Shown: piece after piece, positions 48,197 to 56,719 of the stretch
Layout: every line of letters starts with the position of its first letter
Numbering within the stretch: the stretch's first letter is position 1
Assembly (NCBI RefSeq): GCF_006569185.2
Contig: NZ_VIGC02000009.1
Span: 62,001-126,000, forward strand
Direction: 5' to 3'
Source: Litorilinea aerophila
GTDB taxonomy: Bacteria > Chloroflexota > Anaerolineae > Caldilineales > Caldilineaceae
DNA: 64,000 nt
Made by a program: the position numbers and the translations under genes
The notes under the pieces: model-generated
Databases searched by the model: none
Told to the model about the DNA's origin: nothing
The model's input: only the letters and a program-made list of their open reading frames with translations

Positions 48197-49609
48197 GTGG
48201 GTGTTGATAATATGGCTACACAGATACAGATATGTTTGACATGGATGATATTGGTGAGTTCTCTGCTTAGTAGACCAGTTCAAGAGATATATCTGGGAAA
48301 AGTCGCCCTGTTTCCTTTCGCAAAAATGCCGGCTCTTCCCCCAATCCTCATAAAAAACACTACAATACTTACTACCGAGGACACAACAAAAACCTTCGAA
48401 AGTGTAACAAATGAAATTTCAGCAACTATTACACCGATCACTACTTCAATACCCACCGAATTCCCTCTTCAGACTTTAACCAATACATTTACTCCTGCTC
48501 CAGCTGTAACTCAGAGTCCGACAATTAGCCAATCTTCTGCTAAGTCCGCGGTCTCAGTAATTACGAACACTACTTTGTCCACGATAACTCCAACACCTTC
48601 TGGAGGAAACAGTTCTTATATACTTCCATGGTTTATATTGATGTACCTGCTTGAAATACTCACCTTAATGGTTATATTTCTCTTCTTGCGCCGAGAGACA
48701 GATTACTTCGGGAAAATTTCTAAAGGCATACAAAGAGTAGGTCATAAAATTGACAATATCCAAGATACAATAAAAGGCTTTTCAAAAAGTGTCATCGCTG
48801 TAGAGCCTATCCATTCTTCTGTAGTTGACGTAGAACTACTGACATCCGCAGGGCAACGTCATTGTGGAAATCCGAAGGAACCGCAACCTTTAGCTGAAGA
48901 TGTCGCTGGTCTGATAAGCATTCCCCCTTATTATATAGGATACGTAACCGATGGGGCGCCAGGACCTCAGTTGTCCGGATTATTCACTTCTCGTATCCAT
49001 GCACGTATTTTGGGACACGAGGTTTTTTTGAATTTAGCGCAGGAAGCGTTAAGGGTAGGGGAAATACCGGGTCTGAAGGATAAAGAACACTTCCTACAAG
49101 AGCTACAAGAAAGAATGAGAAAGGAATTATTGAAAGTCCTGGGGATGGGGATTATAAACATGTTAAAAGCCAAAAGAGACATCCTCCCGAGATTCAAAGG
49201 GCAACCAGGATTAGAGTGGCAGGCTTCATTTACCGGATTCATTTTTGATGTGCATTCCAGAAAACTATACCTCTATCAAATGGGAGATACAGTAGCGTGT
49301 ATAGGGAAGCTTGATTCAGAGGCAGTAGAAATAAGAAGTGGCAAACCATTATATACACAATTGATTTTAAAGGAGGAAAAGATTGAACTCGAGTTTACAG
49401 TTAATCCCATTGTCGAAGAATTTCTGAAAGTACAAGGAATCGTTGTCATGAGTGATGGAGTATATGGTGCTATGTCTACCTTACGAAATCTAAGCCAAGC
49501 AGACTTCAAATCATTAGTAGAAAACTTACGAAAAATTTCTATACCCTCTGGCGATGATAAGACACTATTGATAATCTCAGCGAGGGATTCTATACCGATA
49601 TCAATTTGA
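48197..49609 (+). CDS. Membrane-anchored PP2C-type protein phosphatase
   Basis: 470 residues from GTG 48197; ATG 48212 is also possible. Residues about 50-140 are Ser/Thr/Pro-rich; one TM segment (YILPWFILMYLLEILTLMVI, about 142-161) is followed by a cytoplasmic PP2C/PPM domain (about 205-470). Its motifs are diverged but present: LAEDVAGL (ED), YVTDGAPGPQLSG (DG), YQMGDTVACIG (GD), VVMSDGVYGAM (SDG) and SGDDKTLLII (DD). It should dephosphorylate Ser/Thr proteins using Mn2+/Mg2+. With the VWA upstream and kinase-like gene downstream it forms a TerY-P-like triad. An extracellular Ser/Thr-rich head is unusual. Confidence 0.82.
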   Translation: MGVDNMATQIQICLTWMILVSSLLSRPVQEIYLGKVALFPFAKMPALPPILIKNTTILTTEDTTKTFESVTNEISATITPITTSIPTEFPLQTLTNTFTPAPAVTQSPTISQSSAKSAVSVITNTTLSTITPTPSGGNSSYILPWFILMYLLEILTLMVIFLFLRRETDYFGKISKGIQRVGHKIDNIQDTIKGFSKSVIAVEPIHSSVVDVELLTSAGQRHCGNPKEPQPLAEDVAGLISIPPYYIGYVTDGAPGPQLSGLFTSRIHARILGHEVFLNLAQEALRVGEIPGLKDKEHFLQELQERMRKELLKVLGMGIINMLKAKRDILPRFKGQPGLEWQASFTGFIFDVHSRKLYLYQMGDTVACIGKLDSEAVEIRSGKPLYTQLILKEEKIELEFTVNPIVEEFLKVQGIVVMSDGVYGAMSTLRNLSQADFKSLVENLRKISIPSGDDKTLLIISARDSIPISI

Positions 49610-49619
49610 AATCGGTAAA

Positions 49620-49860
49620 TTGTCGAATTCCGGGTCGAGATCGAACTTGTGTTGCGCTTCTTTTGGCCTTTGGGGTCTGGTTTTTGGCCCTGGTGACATA
49701 TCTCAGATGCCATTCTGTCCACTTGCGCCTTCAAATGGTTCCCTTTGTCCCCTCCCAAGAGCATGGTGCATGATTCCTTCGGGATCGGCCCCGTCTGTTG
49801 TCCTTCCCTTGTTGAACGCCCCTTATTTGCAAAAGAGTCACTGATTTGGTCAAAAATAAA
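49620..49860. other. GC-richer unexplained segment, possible relic
   Basis: Between the PP2C and kinase-like genes lies a segment less AT-rich than its surroundings. On the reverse strand one frame reads CTMLLGGDKGNHLKAQVDR and ICHQGQKPDPKGQKKRN, which resembles a degraded coding fragment, perhaps of a mobile element. I cannot name it. Confidence 0.35.
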
Positions 49861-49886
49861 TAGGGTGGGAGCTTTAGCATTAGCAT

Positions 49887-50849
49887 ATGTCTTCATTTAT
49901 AAGCCGGAAAACAGAACATGAAATAAGGCGCTTTTGTTCTGATTTTAAAATAGGCAATCAATCTGCGTGGTATTTCATGAATGGAAAGTTCTATAAGTTA
50001 TGGCCAGAGGAAGCACCAGGACATAACTTTCTGTTATCAAATAGCTACAATGCCTTAGTCAAGATAGGCTTAACGGCCCAGCTTAATGAGTTTGGGAAAC
50101 TAAGACAGCCCTGCCTTGTACGGGGGAAGAATTTTAATTACCTCTATATATTTTCTCAATTGAAAGCAGATAAGCTCGATATTAATGAAGTACTCCAGGC
50201 TCTTTATCAGGGCGAAGATTGGTGGATCAAAAATTGGTTACTGCTATTTCAACATCTTGAATTAGCCCGTTTTGCGTATTTTGATATGGATTGGAGCAAT
50301 ATAGGCTTAGTAAAAAATAATCAGCAAATGCACCTAGTATTCTACGACATTGATAGCACAGTCGATGTGACAAAGAATTGGCAACAAATCTGGACAGGTA
50401 ATGCAACATTTCACACATTATTCTCAAGACTTCGTCAAGAGTACAAAGAGACCACATTACAGTTTTTCAATATAGCCAGTCTAACCGAATTGTATATTGC
50501 CACTATTTTGGCATATATCGTTCAAAACCCCTTAATTCTAGAGCTCAATAAATATGGGGCAGGGAGCTATTATATTTCCGGACATGCATGCATACCTTCT
50601 GGTATGCCCGTTGATTCTCGAAATAAGCAAATTATAGAGAAGTTTTTAATTTACATGCTTAATGAATGCAAAGATGTTTTTGAGCACAAGAAACATCCCA
50701 AGGACTCTCTTAAAAATATCGCTGAGTATACTATTCAAGTTATTAAGGAACCTGTGGCTCTATTAAAAGACCCACAGATTCCACAGATGAACCCAGGTGA
50801 TGGTAAAAACCTCTCTATATTCAAGTTATTAAGGAACCTATGGCCCTAG
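49887..50849 (+). CDS. Kinase-like protein, 3' end cut by an IS element
   Basis: 320 residues. A degenerate protein-kinase fold is suggested by YFDMDWSNIGLVKN (about 130-143), a DxxxxN catalytic-loop equivalent, and by VFYDIDSTVDVT (about 152) in the DFG position. GKFYKLWPEEAPG (about 33) may hold the ATP-binding Lys; no glycine-rich loop is clear. Its TAG stop (50847-50849) lies inside the inverted repeat of the following IS, so the true C-terminus is lost. It is the third member of the VWA/PP2C/kinase triad. Confidence 0.68.
   Translation: MSSFISRKTEHEIRRFCSDFKIGNQSAWYFMNGKFYKLWPEEAPGHNFLLSNSYNALVKIGLTAQLNEFGKLRQPCLVRGKNFNYLYIFSQLKADKLDINEVLQALYQGEDWWIKNWLLLFQHLELARFAYFDMDWSNIGLVKNNQQMHLVFYDIDSTVDVTKNWQQIWTGNATFHTLFSRLRQEYKETTLQFFNIASLTELYIATILAYIVQNPLILELNKYGAGSYYISGHACIPSGMPVDSRNKQIIEKFLIYMLNECKDVFEHKKHPKDSLKNIAEYTIQVIKEPVALLKDPQIPQMNPGDGKNLSIFKLLRNLWP
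50732..50844. repeat. 27-bp direct repeat pair at the 3' end of the kinase-like gene
   Basis: TATTCAAGTTATTAAGGAAC... occurs at 50732-50758 and 50818-50844 with one mismatch. The second copy stops exactly where the IS begins. Not a normal target duplication, since nothing matching follows the IS. Confidence 0.7.
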
Positions 50850-52784
50850 CGTAACGGTTGTGCAATCAGATGCGATTCGATGAAAAACGGCATCAAACTT
50901 GCAAATTTGGGTCTTTCAGGCGGCGGATGACTACGGCCTGGTAGTCGGAGCACCTTGCCTGCAAAGGCGCTGTGCTCGCTGAACTTTAACAACCGACCTT
51001 CTGAATTCCGGATCACCTGTGCCGAGGCATGAGCGGCCACCTGCACCTGGCGCTTGATACCCAACTGGCCCACATTCAGGGCGTTGTCGCCTGGTAGTGC
51101 CTGGCTCGCCAGCCAGTGCGACGCCCAGCGGATGAAATTGGCGGCGAAGACCACGAAACACTCCTGCAAATAGATGGCGGGCTCAGAGCGCACTTGGATG
51201 TGGTGCAGGTGGAAGACCTGTTTGTTCTCCTTGATCCCGGCTTCGATGGTCTGCCGGCCGTTGTAATGCTCAAACCAGGCGGGCAGGTTCTGGGTAACCG
51301 GGTCGGAGCCGAAGTGGGCCAAGGCGCTGTGCTGGAGGGTTTTGCCGGTGTAGAAACGCTCCAGGGCCACGTCCAGCGGATACGGGCAGCCTTTGAGTTT
51401 CCATTCGGGCCAGGCAGTCATCTCGGCATTAGCGCCCACCCGCACCCAGGCGGTTTGGTTCGTCACCTGTCGGCGCAGATAAGCCACGACCCGGTGGCTG
51501 TGGGGCTTGGTGTAGACTTCGTAGCCCATCTCGATGAGCAGCGCCAGGTTCTCGTAGGTACCAAAACCGGCATCCAGGCGAAATTCGGCTTCCATCGGCT
51601 CGGGATTGGTGGCGTTGTCCTGCTCAAAACGGGTCAGGCGTTGGGACAGGAGGCTCCACGCGGCCTGTTGCTCTTCCCAATGCGCCGTGGTCCTGGCCAG
51701 CCTGCGCTGGGCTTGCTGCCAGGCGTCCTCCCGACCTTTCAAGCGTTTTGCTGCGGCCTGCAAGCGCCGGCGAGCCTGGGCCAGGGCACTGCTCGGACGC
51801 TCTGGACGGTTACGGATACGGTCGTCATGCTCCAGGTCGTCAAGATGTTGCTGGCAGGCCTGCCGTTGCTGCGCTGCTTCCGCCAGTCGTTCCCGGGCAC
51901 GCTCCACAGCGCCTTTCTGGGTGTCCAGGCGCTGGCCGGTCTGGGCCAGCTGCTGCTCCAGGGCCTGAATGCGGCTGCGCAGCAGCTCGGTGCGCCGGCG
52001 GGGTCGCAAGCCGGTGCGGACTTCGGCAGCCAGAACCAGGGCTTCAGCCTGCGTGCAAGAGACCGTATCGCCAGGGTGATGTGCCACCGAAAGCCACAAG
52101 CGCCCATACGTCGGACTTTCCAGGCTGACCAGCGCCGCCTGGTATCCCAGCCGGATTGCATCGTCCATGTGGCCAAAGGCGGCATGGGGGTAGGTTTGGC
52201 TGGTGTTGGAAACGGGAATGCCGGTCAGATCGCCATCATAGCGGAGGCGTTTGCCTTGGGCGCGCAGCCGCCTCAACTCAGCTTCGATATACGGCTGGCC
52301 GATTTGCGCCAATGTCAGGGCAATCTGCCGGGCTTCCTCCCAACTCAGCCCGCGCAACGTGCGGCTCACGCCACTGTAGTCCGCCCAGCCCGGCTGTCCC
52401 CAGGCTTGGGCAACCGCCTGATCCCGATCCAGGGGATGGGCAGACAGGCTGATATCCTGCAAATGCTTCAGCCCGCCCAGGATGGCGACCAGAAATTCCA
52501 GGACTTTGCCCTGGGGCGTGTGGTGGTAGCGCTTCTGCTTTAGGGATAGCCCCTGGAATGCCTGGATCAGGCCGATGTGTTCGGCGAACCAACCCCAGGC
52601 AACCAGAAAGGCATGCTGGGTGTGTTGGACTTGTGTCTCGTCGCTGCTCATAACCATTCCTCGCTCGTTTGGAAATGGTTATGAGCATACAGGTTCCGGA
52701 TTCAGTTGGTAAGGTGCGAAAAATCTTTTAATTTTAGGCCGTTTTTCGTGATTCGGCCTCTGATTGCACAAAACTTACGCTAGG
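50845..52784 (-). mobile_element. IS element (DDE, IS4-superfamily type), complete
   Basis: 1,940 bases. The left end CCTAGCGTAACGGTTGTGCA and the right end, read inward, CCTAGCGTAAGTTTTGTGCA then AATCAGA, are inverted repeats of about 27 bases with few mismatches. It carries one transposase gene. No target-site duplication could be found. It ends the kinase-like gene early. The transposase stop lies within the left repeat. Confidence 0.88.
50846..52657 (-). CDS. DDE transposase with coiled-coil insertion
   Basis: 603 residues. Acidic catalytic residues are RYDGDLTGIPV (about 140), FRLDAGFGTYENL (about 370) and QTIEAGIKENKQ (about 485), i.e. a DDE core with the YREK-like context of the IS4 superfamily. 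Between the first two lies a charged coiled coil of about 120 residues (RIQALEQQLAQTGQRLDTQ, ARERLAEAAQQRQACQQ). I could not assign a family name (IS1380/IS4 groups are the nearest). Intact, so possibly active. ATG 52651 is an alternative start. Confidence 0.85.
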   Translation of the reverse strand: MVMSSDETQVQHTQHAFLVAWGWFAEHIGLIQAFQGLSLKQKRYHHTPQGKVLEFLVAILGGLKHLQDISLSAHPLDRDQAVAQAWGQPGWADYSGVSRTLRGLSWEEARQIALTLAQIGQPYIEAELRRLRAQGKRLRYDGDLTGIPVSNTSQTYPHAAFGHMDDAIRLGYQAALVSLESPTYGRLWLSVAHHPGDTVSCTQAEALVLAAEVRTGLRPRRRTELLRSRIQALEQQLAQTGQRLDTQKGAVERARERLAEAAQQRQACQQHLDDLEHDDRIRNRPERPSSALAQARRRLQAAAKRLKGREDAWQQAQRRLARTTAHWEEQQAAWSLLSQRLTRFEQDNATNPEPMEAEFRLDAGFGTYENLALLIEMGYEVYTKPHSHRVVAYLRRQVTNQTAWVRVGANAEMTAWPEWKLKGCPYPLDVALERFYTGKTLQHSALAHFGSDPVTQNLPAWFEHYNGRQTIEAGIKENKQVFHLHHIQVRSEPAIYLQECFVVFAANFIRWASHWLASQALPGDNALNVGQLGIKRQVQVAAHASAQVIRNSEGRLLKFSEHSAFAGKVLRLPGRSHPPPERPKFASLMPFFIESHLIAQPLR

Positions 52785-52897
52785 TTTCAGACTTTATTCG
52801 ATTTCGCGTACAGTTACGCTGGACTCGATTTATCAAGAAGCGCTGCTGCTCGGTGGGCCTTCCAGAAAATGGGGTTTCAAAGGAAAGGATAGTTTCT

Positions 52898-53022
52898 GCC
52901 TAACCCTGCGTGCAGCGGACGCGGCTGCGCTGCGCGCCAAGTCGGACGAATTTTCGGCCAAAAATCATGCGCCCACAATGGTCGTAGGACGGCGGCGCCG
53001 CGCCGCTGACGCTGTCGTTAGC
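52898..53022. other. attC-like site 1 (right end displaced by IS481 insertion)
   Basis: GCCTAAC (52898-52904) is followed by GCGTGCAGCGGACGCGGC. About 100 bases later the partner arm GCCGCGCCGCTGACGC and GTTAGC (53017-53022) occur. The arms GCGTGCAGCGG and CCGCTGACGC pair with one extra base on one side, as in attC sites. GTTAGC doubles as the IS481 target duplication. It lies just upstream of the four-gene operon once the IS is removed. Confidence 0.5.
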
Positions 53023-54129
53023 TGTCGAGTCTCAAGACATTGGTAACACTCAAAGTCTCAAGACATAGGTAACAGGTATTGCCCAATTAGGCTCAAGACA
53101 TAGGTAACAGGTTACGCTACCTCCATGAAATTTCACCGGAATACTGGAGGAGCGTATGAACCAGGCACCTTACCAAACGAATCAAGAAGAAGCCCTGCGG
53201 AACCAGGCCATCGATCGGTATCTGCAGGGGATGCGACCGGCGGCAATTGCGCGGCATTTGGGACGTAGTCGCAAGTGGTTCTATGAGACCTTGCACCGTT
53301 TTCAACAGGAGGGTCGGGCGGGTTTAGCCTCGCGTTTGCGACAACCGCGTCATTCGCCATCCCAGATCGCCCCTGAGGTGGAAGCGGCGGTATTGCGAGT
53401 GCGGCGGTTGTTGAGCAGTAGGGAGGACCCTGTGTTGCGCTTTGGTAACAGCGGGGCTGATGCCATTGCCGCCGAGCTGAAGCGAGCCGGCATCGAAGCG
53501 CCAAGCCGGGCGACCATCAACCGAATTCTTCGGCGTCATGGGCTCAGCAATCCGCGGCCCCATCAGCGCAAGAAGCAGACCCTACCGGCTGATTATCCCT
53601 GGCCACAAGTGCATCACGCCCATGTCCTTCATGCCATGGATTTCATGGAACGGGTCCTGCCAGGCGGACAACGTCTCTATGCCTGCAACCTGCTCGATGT
53701 CTTCTGCCAATGGCCTTTTCTGGCTCTCATCACCAGCAAAACCAAGCAGAATGTGGTGGATTTCTTCCTGGCCGCCTGGCAAGATGTGGGGCGTCCAAAC
53801 GCCCTGAGGGTGGATAACGATCCGGTCTGGCGGGGAAGTAGTTCTGCTTCTTACACGTTCAGCACCCTGGTGCGCCTGTGGCTCTATCTGGGTGTGCAGG
53901 TCATCTTCATCCCGCCCTATACACCGCAAGCCAACACCTGGATCGAGTCTTTCAATCGTCTTTGGTCCCGCAACTTCTGGGAACGGATGCATTTTCAGGA
54001 TCTCTCCATGGTCCAGCAGGCCTTGCCAGACTTCCAAACCTACTGCCGTATAATTGACCCCGAAAACTGGACCACGTGCTAAGGTGGAGAAATCGGCCTA
54101 TAATTGAGTGCACGTGGAGGGTCAAACAG

Positions 54130-54420
54130 ATGTCCAAGAAACGACGACGATACAGTGCTGAATACAAGTTCAAGGTCGCCTTGGAAGCGGCCAAAGGCAC
54201 CAAGACGCTGGCAGAGATCGCTAGTGAAACAAGCGTACATCCCAACCAGATTAGCCAGTGGAAAAGCCAGCTCCTGGAAGACGGTGCCCATGTTTTCAGT
54301 TCCAACAGCGCCCGGCAACAGCGGGAGTTCGAGAAGCTGGAATCCGAACTGTACGAGCAGATCGGGCGCCTGAGGATGGAGCTGGAATGGCTGAAAAAAA
54401 AAGCTGCCGGCTTCGACTGA
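54130..54420 (+). CDS. IS3-family OrfA (HTH protein)
   Basis: 96 residues from ATG 54130 (MSKKRRRYSAEYKFK). The helix-turn-helix is AEIASETSVHPNQISQWKSQ, followed by a leucine-zipper-like coil (EFEKLESELYEQIGRLRME). The 3' end bears nine A residues (54394-54402), the slippery site for -1 frameshifting to OrfB. Binds the IS ends and forms OrfAB. Confidence 0.88.
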   Translation: MSKKRRRYSAEYKFKVALEAAKGTKTLAEIASETSVHPNQISQWKSQLLEDGAHVFSSNSARQQREFEKLESELYEQIGRLRMELEWLKKKAAGFD

Positions 54421-54433
54421 GGTCAAGCGCGCC

Positions 54434-55237
54434 ATGATCGAGCCCAACCATCCGGACATCAGTATTCGCCGGCAATGTGAGCTGCTGGGGCTGAATCGTT
54501 CGACGTACTACTACGCGCCGGCGGGGGAGAGTGAGTTCAACTTGCATCTGATGCGCCTGATCGATGAGCAGTACCTGAAAACGCCCTTCTATGGCTGGCC
54601 CCGGATGACGGCCTATCTTCAGCGAGAAGGCTACGCGGTCAACCACAAACGGGTGCAACGTCTGATGCGGATCATGGATTTGCAGGCCATTCATCCAAAA
54701 CGGAAGACCAGCGTGGCCGGTAAGGGTCACAAAATCTATCCGTATCTGCTGCGGGGCCTTGAGATCACGCAGCCCAATCAGGTCTGGAGCGCCGATATCA
54801 CGTACGTCCCGATGCAGCATGGCTTCATGTATCTGGTGGCTATCCTGGATTGGTTCAGCCGCTATGTGCTGGCCTGGCAACTGTCCAACACCTTGGACGG
54901 TCGGTTCTGCCTGGACGCGCTCCAGCAAGCGCTTCTGCTCAGCACACTCGACATCTTCAACACCGACCAGGGGGTGCAGTTTACCGCCCTGGAGTTCACC
55001 AGCTGTCTCGAAGCTGCTGGCGTGCGGATCAGCATGGACGGCCGAGGCCGGGTGTTTGACAACATCTTCATCGAACGGCTATGGAGGTCGGTTAAGTACG
55101 AGGACATCTACTTGAAGGACTATGCCTCGGTTCCGGAACTGGACACGGGCCTGGATGACTACTTCCAGTTCTACAACCATGACCGGTCGCATCAAAGCCT
55201 GGGCTATCGGGCACCGGCAGAGGTCCATTTCGCATGA
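54434..55237 (+). CDS. IS3-family OrfB transposase
   Basis: 267 residues. Contains the HTH_21-like start ISIRRQCELLGLNRSTYYY. The rve DDE core has Asp in VWSADITYVPM, Asp in IFNTDQGVQFTA and Glu in IFIERLWRSVKYEDIYL; the end is HQSLGYRAPAEVHF. It is expressed chiefly through the A9 frameshift after OrfA. It appears intact. Confidence 0.9.
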   Translation: MIEPNHPDISIRRQCELLGLNRSTYYYAPAGESEFNLHLMRLIDEQYLKTPFYGWPRMTAYLQREGYAVNHKRVQRLMRIMDLQAIHPKRKTSVAGKGHKIYPYLLRGLEITQPNQVWSADITYVPMQHGFMYLVAILDWFSRYVLAWQLSNTLDGRFCLDALQQALLLSTLDIFNTDQGVQFTALEFTSCLEAAGVRISMDGRGRVFDNIFIERLWRSVKYEDIYLKDYASVPELDTGLDDYFQFYNHDRSHQSLGYRAPAEVHFA

Positions 55238-55380
55238 GTACTTTGTTGTTGCTGTTGTTGTTCTTTCTTCACCTTATTTTGGCCATTTCGTGGTCTTGAC
55301 AATGGGGTCAACCTTAGCCAGAACATCGTCCTTTACCTGGCGAACTGACTACCCCGGCTACTTATCGGGAGAGCTCACCT
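55238..55380. other. Right end of nested IS3 and start of resumed IS481 sequence
   Basis: Holds the IS3 right inverted repeat (to 55310) and then IS481 sequence whose reading frames are broken. No gene. Confidence 0.5.
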
Positions 55381-55882
55381 GTGGCCGTACGTCTACCAGA
55401 GCATACCCAACTCCCCTCTGTCCTGCCCTTATGTGACGGCCTCATCCACTTCCTCCGTTTTGTGAACAATGGCGGCCAGTTCTCTCTCTTGAACGCCACA
55501 TGGACGCTGGATTCGCAATGGGCAGGTAAGACGATTCGGGCGACTTTGGTCACCGGGGGAACATCGCCTCTACGTCTATCATCAGAAAGCACCTGCTGAA
55601 GCGCCGGTGTGTATCGCTGACTTCCCCTTCCCAATTCGGGAAGAGATGCTTCCTGTGCCAGAACCTTACCGTCAGTCCAGGGTCAACCTATGGCCTGGAG
55701 TTTCTTGATTCGGTTGTTCATGTACGGCTATTCAGGTCAAGTGTTACCTATGTCTTGAGCCTACCGGAGGCAATACTTGAGCCCCAAAAGTGTTACCTAT
55801 GTCTTGAGACTTAACAGTTAGCCTGTGCTTCCCGGCTAGTGTCCCTAATTCAGACCAAATGACAGTATGAGGTTTAGGACCT

Positions 55883-56719
55883 ATGAACCGACAAAAGCTA
55901 ATAGACGAACTGGAACGTCACTCCAAAGCGGTCAAGTCCATTATCGCTTCGCTGCGGGAGATCGAGAAGTTATCAGGTGACCGGGAAATCAATTTGGCGC
56001 GCATAAAGAAACAAGTAGGTAAGCTGAAGGATATCGTGTCGGATTCGGATCCGTTTCCACTGGACATTCTCAAGGAATGGATAAATCAGTTCGAGTCTGA
56101 ATTGCGTCAGACAGAGGAACAAGTGCAACGACGATTTGGTTCGGAACTGGAGCAAGAACTTCGACAATTGGGGATCACGCTGACAGGACAATATCCTGAA
56201 CTAAAAGCCGGACTGTTCACAATCGAGCTTGATTTTGAACAATGGCAAGCAACCTTGTGGTACGGTTCCAAGCAAGAGAAGCTGAGTACAAGCCCATTAT
56301 CCGTTTCTGACATCGTAAAACGAGTTGAAAGAGCAAAGAAGGAATTAGGATCGCAGATTCCTGAACAGGAACTTCTGGAAAACCTATATCAGGCTTATAC
56401 TCGAGTGGTCCAAAGGGTAGGCGAAGATGCCCCCATAATCAAGATGCTTGGAGAAATCGCTTACTTGCTTCAGAATCCCCGGTTTTACCAAGATCCGCGA
56501 AAAGATTATTACAAGAGCTACAGTCGAGCTGACTTCAGCTTCGACCTCTTTCGTCTCCGGCGATTTCTGGCTCAAAACCCTTCCTCAAGGCAATTCCGCT
56601 TGAAAACAGCTACTCGAGCCCAAACAAAACGCCGATCGGACTTCCTATGGGTCCCCGAAAGTGAAGATGGCAAGGGAAGCGCGTATTCCCACTTGAGATT
56701 TGAGGAGAAACGAGCATGA
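55883..56719 (+). CDS. Coiled-coil protein of unknown family, first gene of a BREX/Shango-like operon
   Basis: 278 residues. The first ~95 are helical and charged (LIDELERHSKAVKSIIASLR, IKKQVGKLKDIVSD, ESELRQTEEQVQRRFG), likely a coiled coil. A middle part (TLTGQYPELKAGLFTIELDF, LWYGSKQEKL) looks globular. The C-terminus (YKSYSRADFSFDLFRLRRFL, about 210-235) is basic. I recognise no family; in particular no TerB domain, methylase or nuclease. It overlaps the next gene by four bases (ATGA), so it is a true member of the operon. Function by context: partner of the DUF2791-type ATPases. Confidence 0.8.
   Translation: MNRQKLIDELERHSKAVKSIIASLREIEKLSGDREINLARIKKQVGKLKDIVSDSDPFPLDILKEWINQFESELRQTEEQVQRRFGSELEQELRQLGITLTGQYPELKAGLFTIELDFEQWQATLWYGSKQEKLSTSPLSVSDIVKRVERAKKELGSQIPEQELLENLYQAYTRVVQRVGEDAPIIKMLGEIAYLLQNPRFYQDPRKDYYKSYSRADFSFDLFRLRRFLAQNPSSRQFRLKTATRAQTKRRSDFLWVPESEDGKGSAYSHLRFEEKRA

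Larger units (their letters stand above)
54055..55310 (+). mobile_element. IS3-family element nested in the IS481 element
   Basis: 1,256 bases with orfA and orfB. Ends TGACCCCGAAAACTGG and, inward from 55310, TGACCCCATTGTCAAGACCACG are imperfect inverted repeats (TGACCCC ... GACCACG). No clear target duplication. Confidence 0.85.
53156..55599 (+). pseudogene. IS481-family transposase, split by IS3 and frameshifted
   Basis: From ATG 53156 the N-terminal helix-turn-helix (IDRYLQGMRPAAIARHLG) and the rve core are intact: Asp in HAMDFMERVLPG, Asp in LRVDNDPVWRG, Glu in ANTWIESFNRLWSR. The frame ends in the IS3 end at about 54,050. The C-terminal piece resumes past 55311: LCDGLIHFLRFVNNGGQF and TLDSQWAGKTIRATLVTG (55,381-55,599), then a frame change into LYVYHQKAPAEAPVC. 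Not functional as it stands. Confidence 0.85.
53023..55816 (+). mobile_element. IS481-family element, interrupted by an IS3-family element
   Basis: Inverted ends: TGTCGAGTCTCAAGACATTG at 53023 and, inward from 55816, TGTTAAGTCTCAAGACATAG (26-base repeat including GGTAACA). Direct repeats GTTAGC flank it (53017-53022 and 55817-55822), a 6-bp target duplication. Copies of CTCAAGACATAGGTAACA occur three times at the left end (53031, 53057, 53092) and twice inverted at the right (55742, 55791), probably transposase-binding sites. Without the nested IS3 (54055-55310) it is about 1.5 kb. Confidence 0.9.

Noticed and set aside
53031-53109. Short regularly repeated sequence that could suggest a CRISPR array
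   Set aside because: Repeats are the 18-bp IS481 end motifs, with unequal short spacers and inverted copies at the other end.
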